Source: JBLHOS01 sp047623825 (lineage in GTDB: Bacteria; Pseudomonadota; Alphaproteobacteria; Rhodobacterales; Rhodobacteraceae). Taken from it: DNA of 64,000 nucleotides. This document shows, piece by piece, positions 61,971-64,000 of this stretch. The stretch is taken from NCBI GenBank assembly GCA_047623825.1, contig JBLHOS010000004.1:9097-73096 (forward strand), written 5' to 3'. Positions within the stretch are counted from its first letter, which is position 1. Each line of letters opens with the position of its first letter. The notes under the pieces are model-generated. The model was not told the DNA's origin, searched no databases, and saw only the letters and a list, made by a program, of their open reading frames with translations. A program made the position numbers and the translations under genes.

Positions 61971-62597
61971 ATGCCCTGGGATCGCAACCAAATGGCCGCC
62001 CGCGCGGCACAAGAACTGCAAGACGGCTGGTATGTGAACCTTGGGATTGGCATTCCGACGCTGGTGTCCAACTACATCCCCGAAGGTATCGAGGTCACTT
62101 TGCAGTCGGAAAACGGAATGCTGGGTATGGGCCCGTTCCCGACAGAGGATAAAGTTGATGCGGATCTGATCAACGCGGGCAAACAGACGATTACCGAACT
62201 ACCACAAACCGCCTATTTTGATAGCGCGCAAAGCTTTGGCATGATCCGGGGCGGCAAAATAGCGATGGCCATTCTTGGGGCCATGGAAGTCTCTGAAAAA
62301 GGTGATCTGGCCAATTGGATGATCCCTGGCAAACTGGTTAAGGGCATGGGTGGCGCGATGGATCTGGTCGCTGGCGTCGGCCGTGTGGTCGTTGTGATGG
62401 ATCACACCAATAAACATGGTGACAGCAAGGTTCTGGCCGCCTGCACGTTGCCATTGACCGGCAAGAATGTTGTTGACCGGATCATCACCAATCTGGGTGT
62501 TTTGGATGTTGTTGAGGGTGGGCTGCGGATTGTTGAGCTGGCAGACGGCGTCACCGACGACCAATTGCGCGCGGCCACAGAGGCCAAAATTATCTGA
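61971..62597 (+). CDS. 3-oxoacid CoA-transferase subunit B
   Basis: 208 residues, with GAGG upstream of the ATG. It reads GWYVNLGIGIPTLVSNYIP and then LQSENGMLGMGPFP, where the glutamate of the SENG motif forms the CoA thioester; GKLVKGMGGAMDLVAGVGRVVV is also conserved. It pairs with subunit A. Ends at 62597; 193 bases of non-coding sequence with a hairpin follow. Confidence 0.95.
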   Translation: MPWDRNQMAARAAQELQDGWYVNLGIGIPTLVSNYIPEGIEVTLQSENGMLGMGPFPTEDKVDADLINAGKQTITELPQTAYFDSAQSFGMIRGGKIAMAILGAMEVSEKGDLANWMIPGKLVKGMGGAMDLVAGVGRVVVVMDHTNKHGDSKVLAACTLPLTGKNVVDRIITNLGVLDVVEGGLRIVELADGVTDDQLRAATEAKII

Positions 62598-62684
62598 GAA
62601 CGCTCGCAAAATCACGTACCCCAACGGCCGCTAAAACTGGGCAGGCGATACCGCCGGCACGGTCATAGATTGGTTTTTGCGTTT

Positions 62685-62709
62685 GCTTGCGGATACCCGT
62701 TCCGCAAGC
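62685..62709. other. Perfect inverted repeat between converging genes
   Basis: GCTTGCGGA, seven-base loop, TCCGCAAGC: nine perfect pairs, without a T tract on either strand. It lies between the CoA-transferase B gene and the converging lytic transglycosylase gene and might protect both message ends. Confidence 0.55.
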
Positions 62710-62790
62710 GCGGAATGATCAGTCTTTGTCCATTTGTGAAAGCGCACAGTAAACGGCGCCCCGAACCGTTTAACGTCTTTGCATAGATCG

Positions 62791-63609
62791 CTACATCGCC
62801 TGAAAGACGCATCCTTCCCAAATCAACTCGGGTGGGGTCAGGCACATCAATCGCGCCACTTGCCACGTTGCCAGAACTTTGGGCACGTAATTGCGGGTCT
62901 CAGGATAATTCGGAACACCTTGGGCCAGACGAACAGCCCCCTCACCAGAGTTATAGGCAGCCAGAACCAGAACCGGGTCACCGTCGAACTCACCCATCAG
63001 CCAATCTAGATAGGCAACACCACCGCTAATATTCTGGGTCGGATCAAAACTGTCGATAACATCAAAGCGGGCGGCCGTGGCCGGGATCAGTTGCATCAAT
63101 CCTTGCGCCCCTGCCCCACTTTGGGCGTCAACACGTCCACCAGACTCAACCGAGATGACGGCCAACACCAACGCGGGCGAAACCTGCGTGCCAATGGTTG
63201 CCTGCAAGATCGCAGCACCGTGGGCCTGCACGATCGGTTGCAGATCGGCCACGCGCGCTGTGCCCAAACGCGCAGCTTCAGGGGCGTTATCCAACAACAA
63301 CAGCGCCTCATGAAAACGCGCCGTACTCGGGATGCCTGTGGCTGAGACTGCTGACCAGAACCACATGGCTGCGGGTTGGGGCGCTGGCGTTACAACGGCT
63401 GCGGGGACTTGCATCGGGCTGGCCGCGCGGGGGCTACTGGCCGGAGCTATCTGGATATTAATCCGCGGCGCTGTTGAATTGGTCGTCGGCGGCACGACTC
63501 GGCGAAAGGTAAATTCGGGAAATGGCGCAGGTTCAGTCGATTGTGCGCCCACAATGGCGGGAACCGTCACACACACCACCAAAACGATCCGTTTAATGTA
63601 CCGAAACAT
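62791..63609 (-). CDS. Lytic transglycosylase domain protein
   Basis: 272 residues from ATG 63609 (a GTG one codon earlier is possible). Signal peptide of ~23 residues ending IVGAQ, then a Pro/Ala-rich linker and the SLT domain from about residue 130: VISVESGGRVDAQSGAGAQGLMQLIPATAARF with the catalytic Glu, then GGVAYLDWLMGEF and LAAYNSGEGAV. It cuts peptidoglycan between MurNAc and GlcNAc in the periplasm. The distal TPPELIWEGCVF end is unassigned. Confidence 0.92.
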   Translation of the reverse strand: MFRYIKRIVLVVCVTVPAIVGAQSTEPAPFPEFTFRRVVPPTTNSTAPRINIQIAPASSPRAASPMQVPAAVVTPAPQPAAMWFWSAVSATGIPSTARFHEALLLLDNAPEAARLGTARVADLQPIVQAHGAAILQATIGTQVSPALVLAVISVESGGRVDAQSGAGAQGLMQLIPATAARFDVIDSFDPTQNISGGVAYLDWLMGEFDGDPVLVLAAYNSGEGAVRLAQGVPNYPETRNYVPKVLATWQVARLMCLTPPELIWEGCVFQAM

Positions 63610-63758
63610 CACTGCTCTGCCTGTTATTTTCCACGAAGTTTGCCTGACGAATCGGCGATTTGATAGCCATGACCCTCAACTTAATTTTTGGGCCGCAAAA
63701 GATCAAATTTCGTCAATTCCACATAACCTATTGATAATATATGATAAATTTTTAGGCG

Positions 63759-63773
63759 TTAATCTTTTGTTAA
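63759..63773. promoter_or_regulatory. CtrA-type binding site TTAA-N7-TTAA
   Basis: TTAA, seven bases TCTTTTG, TTAA: an exact match to the CtrA consensus, in an AT-rich stretch (63650-63800) and 153 bases before the pilin-like gene. A half-site-like TTAACTAATTA follows at about 63790. The 313-base gap 63610-63926 otherwise holds nothing recognisable. Confidence 0.6.
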
Positions 63774-63926
63774 TCTATGTTGCGTGAAATTAACTAATTA
63801 GCGCCCAATTCCCGCCCGATTTTCAGGGTCTTTGGATGATGTTGAAACAGTGGCGCTGACCGCAGATAAATAGAGGTCAATCAAGGCGCTTGATAATAAC
63901 TTAGCAACCTATCGAGGGACGAAATC

Positions 63927-64000
63927 ATGACTAATCTTATCAAAAACTTCGCAAAATCCGAATCCGGCGCAGTCACTGTTGACTGGGTTGTTCTGACAGC
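63927..64000 (+). CDS. Small Flp/type IVb pilin-like protein (copy 2), cut by window end
   Basis: Starts with ATG 63927, GAGGGAC eight bases upstream, and reads MTNLIKNFAKSESGAVTVDW then VVLTA to the last base. This is the same N-terminal pattern as the 81-residue protein at 43216-43461 (FAKDTSGAVTVEWVVLTA), with Asp in place of Glu five residues after the putative Gly cleavage site. Only ~24 residues are visible. A CtrA-type site lies upstream. Confidence 0.7.
   Translation, partial: MTNLIKNFAKSESGAVTVDWVVLT

Overview
The window looks like chromosomal core DNA from an alphaproteobacterium of the Rhodobacterales, most likely the marine Roseobacter group. Evidence is the gene content and order: GcrA, the F1-only atpHAGDC cluster without F0 genes, DUF1150 beside Hsp20, DUF484-xerC, a Pcs-type phosphatidylcholine synthase, a TIGR01459-type HAD protein beside a MaoC protein and RibF, and a TTAA-N7-TTAA CtrA-type site. 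No genus is claimed. I see no rRNA, tRNA, CRISPR array, prophage or intact insertion sequence.

Layout. 1-5.8 kb: the end of a fused ATP sulfurylase/APS kinase, a GT10-type glycosyltransferase, an Hsp20-DUF1150 heat-shock pair behind an RpoH-like promoter, a DUF465 protein, purE-purK, a secreted lipase-like protein and a Nudix hydrolase. 5.8-10.1 kb: EamA transporter, PhnM-like amidohydrolase, and groES-groEL behind a promoter and a CIRCE operator. 10.1-15.2 kb: a decayed VOC/glyoxalase gene, Mn-type pyrophosphatase, modABC and a HAD protein. 15.3-19.4 kb: MaoC, ribF, a YcgN-type protein, a DsbA-like isomerase, prs and an H-type lectin protein. 19.5-24.4 kb: atpHAGDC with a clear terminator. 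24.7-33.7 kb: methyltransferase, gloB, clpA, an M23 peptidase, a MotA/MotB-like membrane pair with a very long coiled coil, and a ChaC-type cyclotransferase. 33.7-43.2 kb: DUF2125, extensin-like, tyrC-like, hisC, priA, transaldolase, DUF484, xerC and phosphatidylcholine synthase. 43.2-50.1 kb: a small pilin-like protein, inositol monophosphatase, a broken alternative oxidase gene, metR/metF, a thioesterase, argD and argF. 50-64 kb: a beta-lactamase-fold protein lacking its nucleophile, an ABC-2 permease, gcrA, AsmA, rimO, a decayed secreted-protein region, a YigZ-type protein, diacylglycerol kinase, an M48 lipoprotein, a DCC protein, a histone-deacetylase-like protein, a CoA-transferase pair split by 0.4 kb of decayed sequence, a lytic transglycosylase, and a second pilin-like gene cut by the window end.

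Most of the window is housekeeping: purine, arginine, methionine and aromatic amino-acid synthesis, ATP synthesis, protein quality control and envelope maintenance. The most interesting material is (i) several decayed genes, above all an alternative oxidase whose last catalytic glutamate codon has become an amber stop; (ii) the MotA/MotB-like pair; (iii) the dead-nucleophile serine hydrolase; and (iv) the two pilin-like genes, one behind a CtrA-type site. I did not find a convincing wholly new multi-gene system. The stator-like pair with its neighbouring M23 peptidase is the best candidate for undescribed function.
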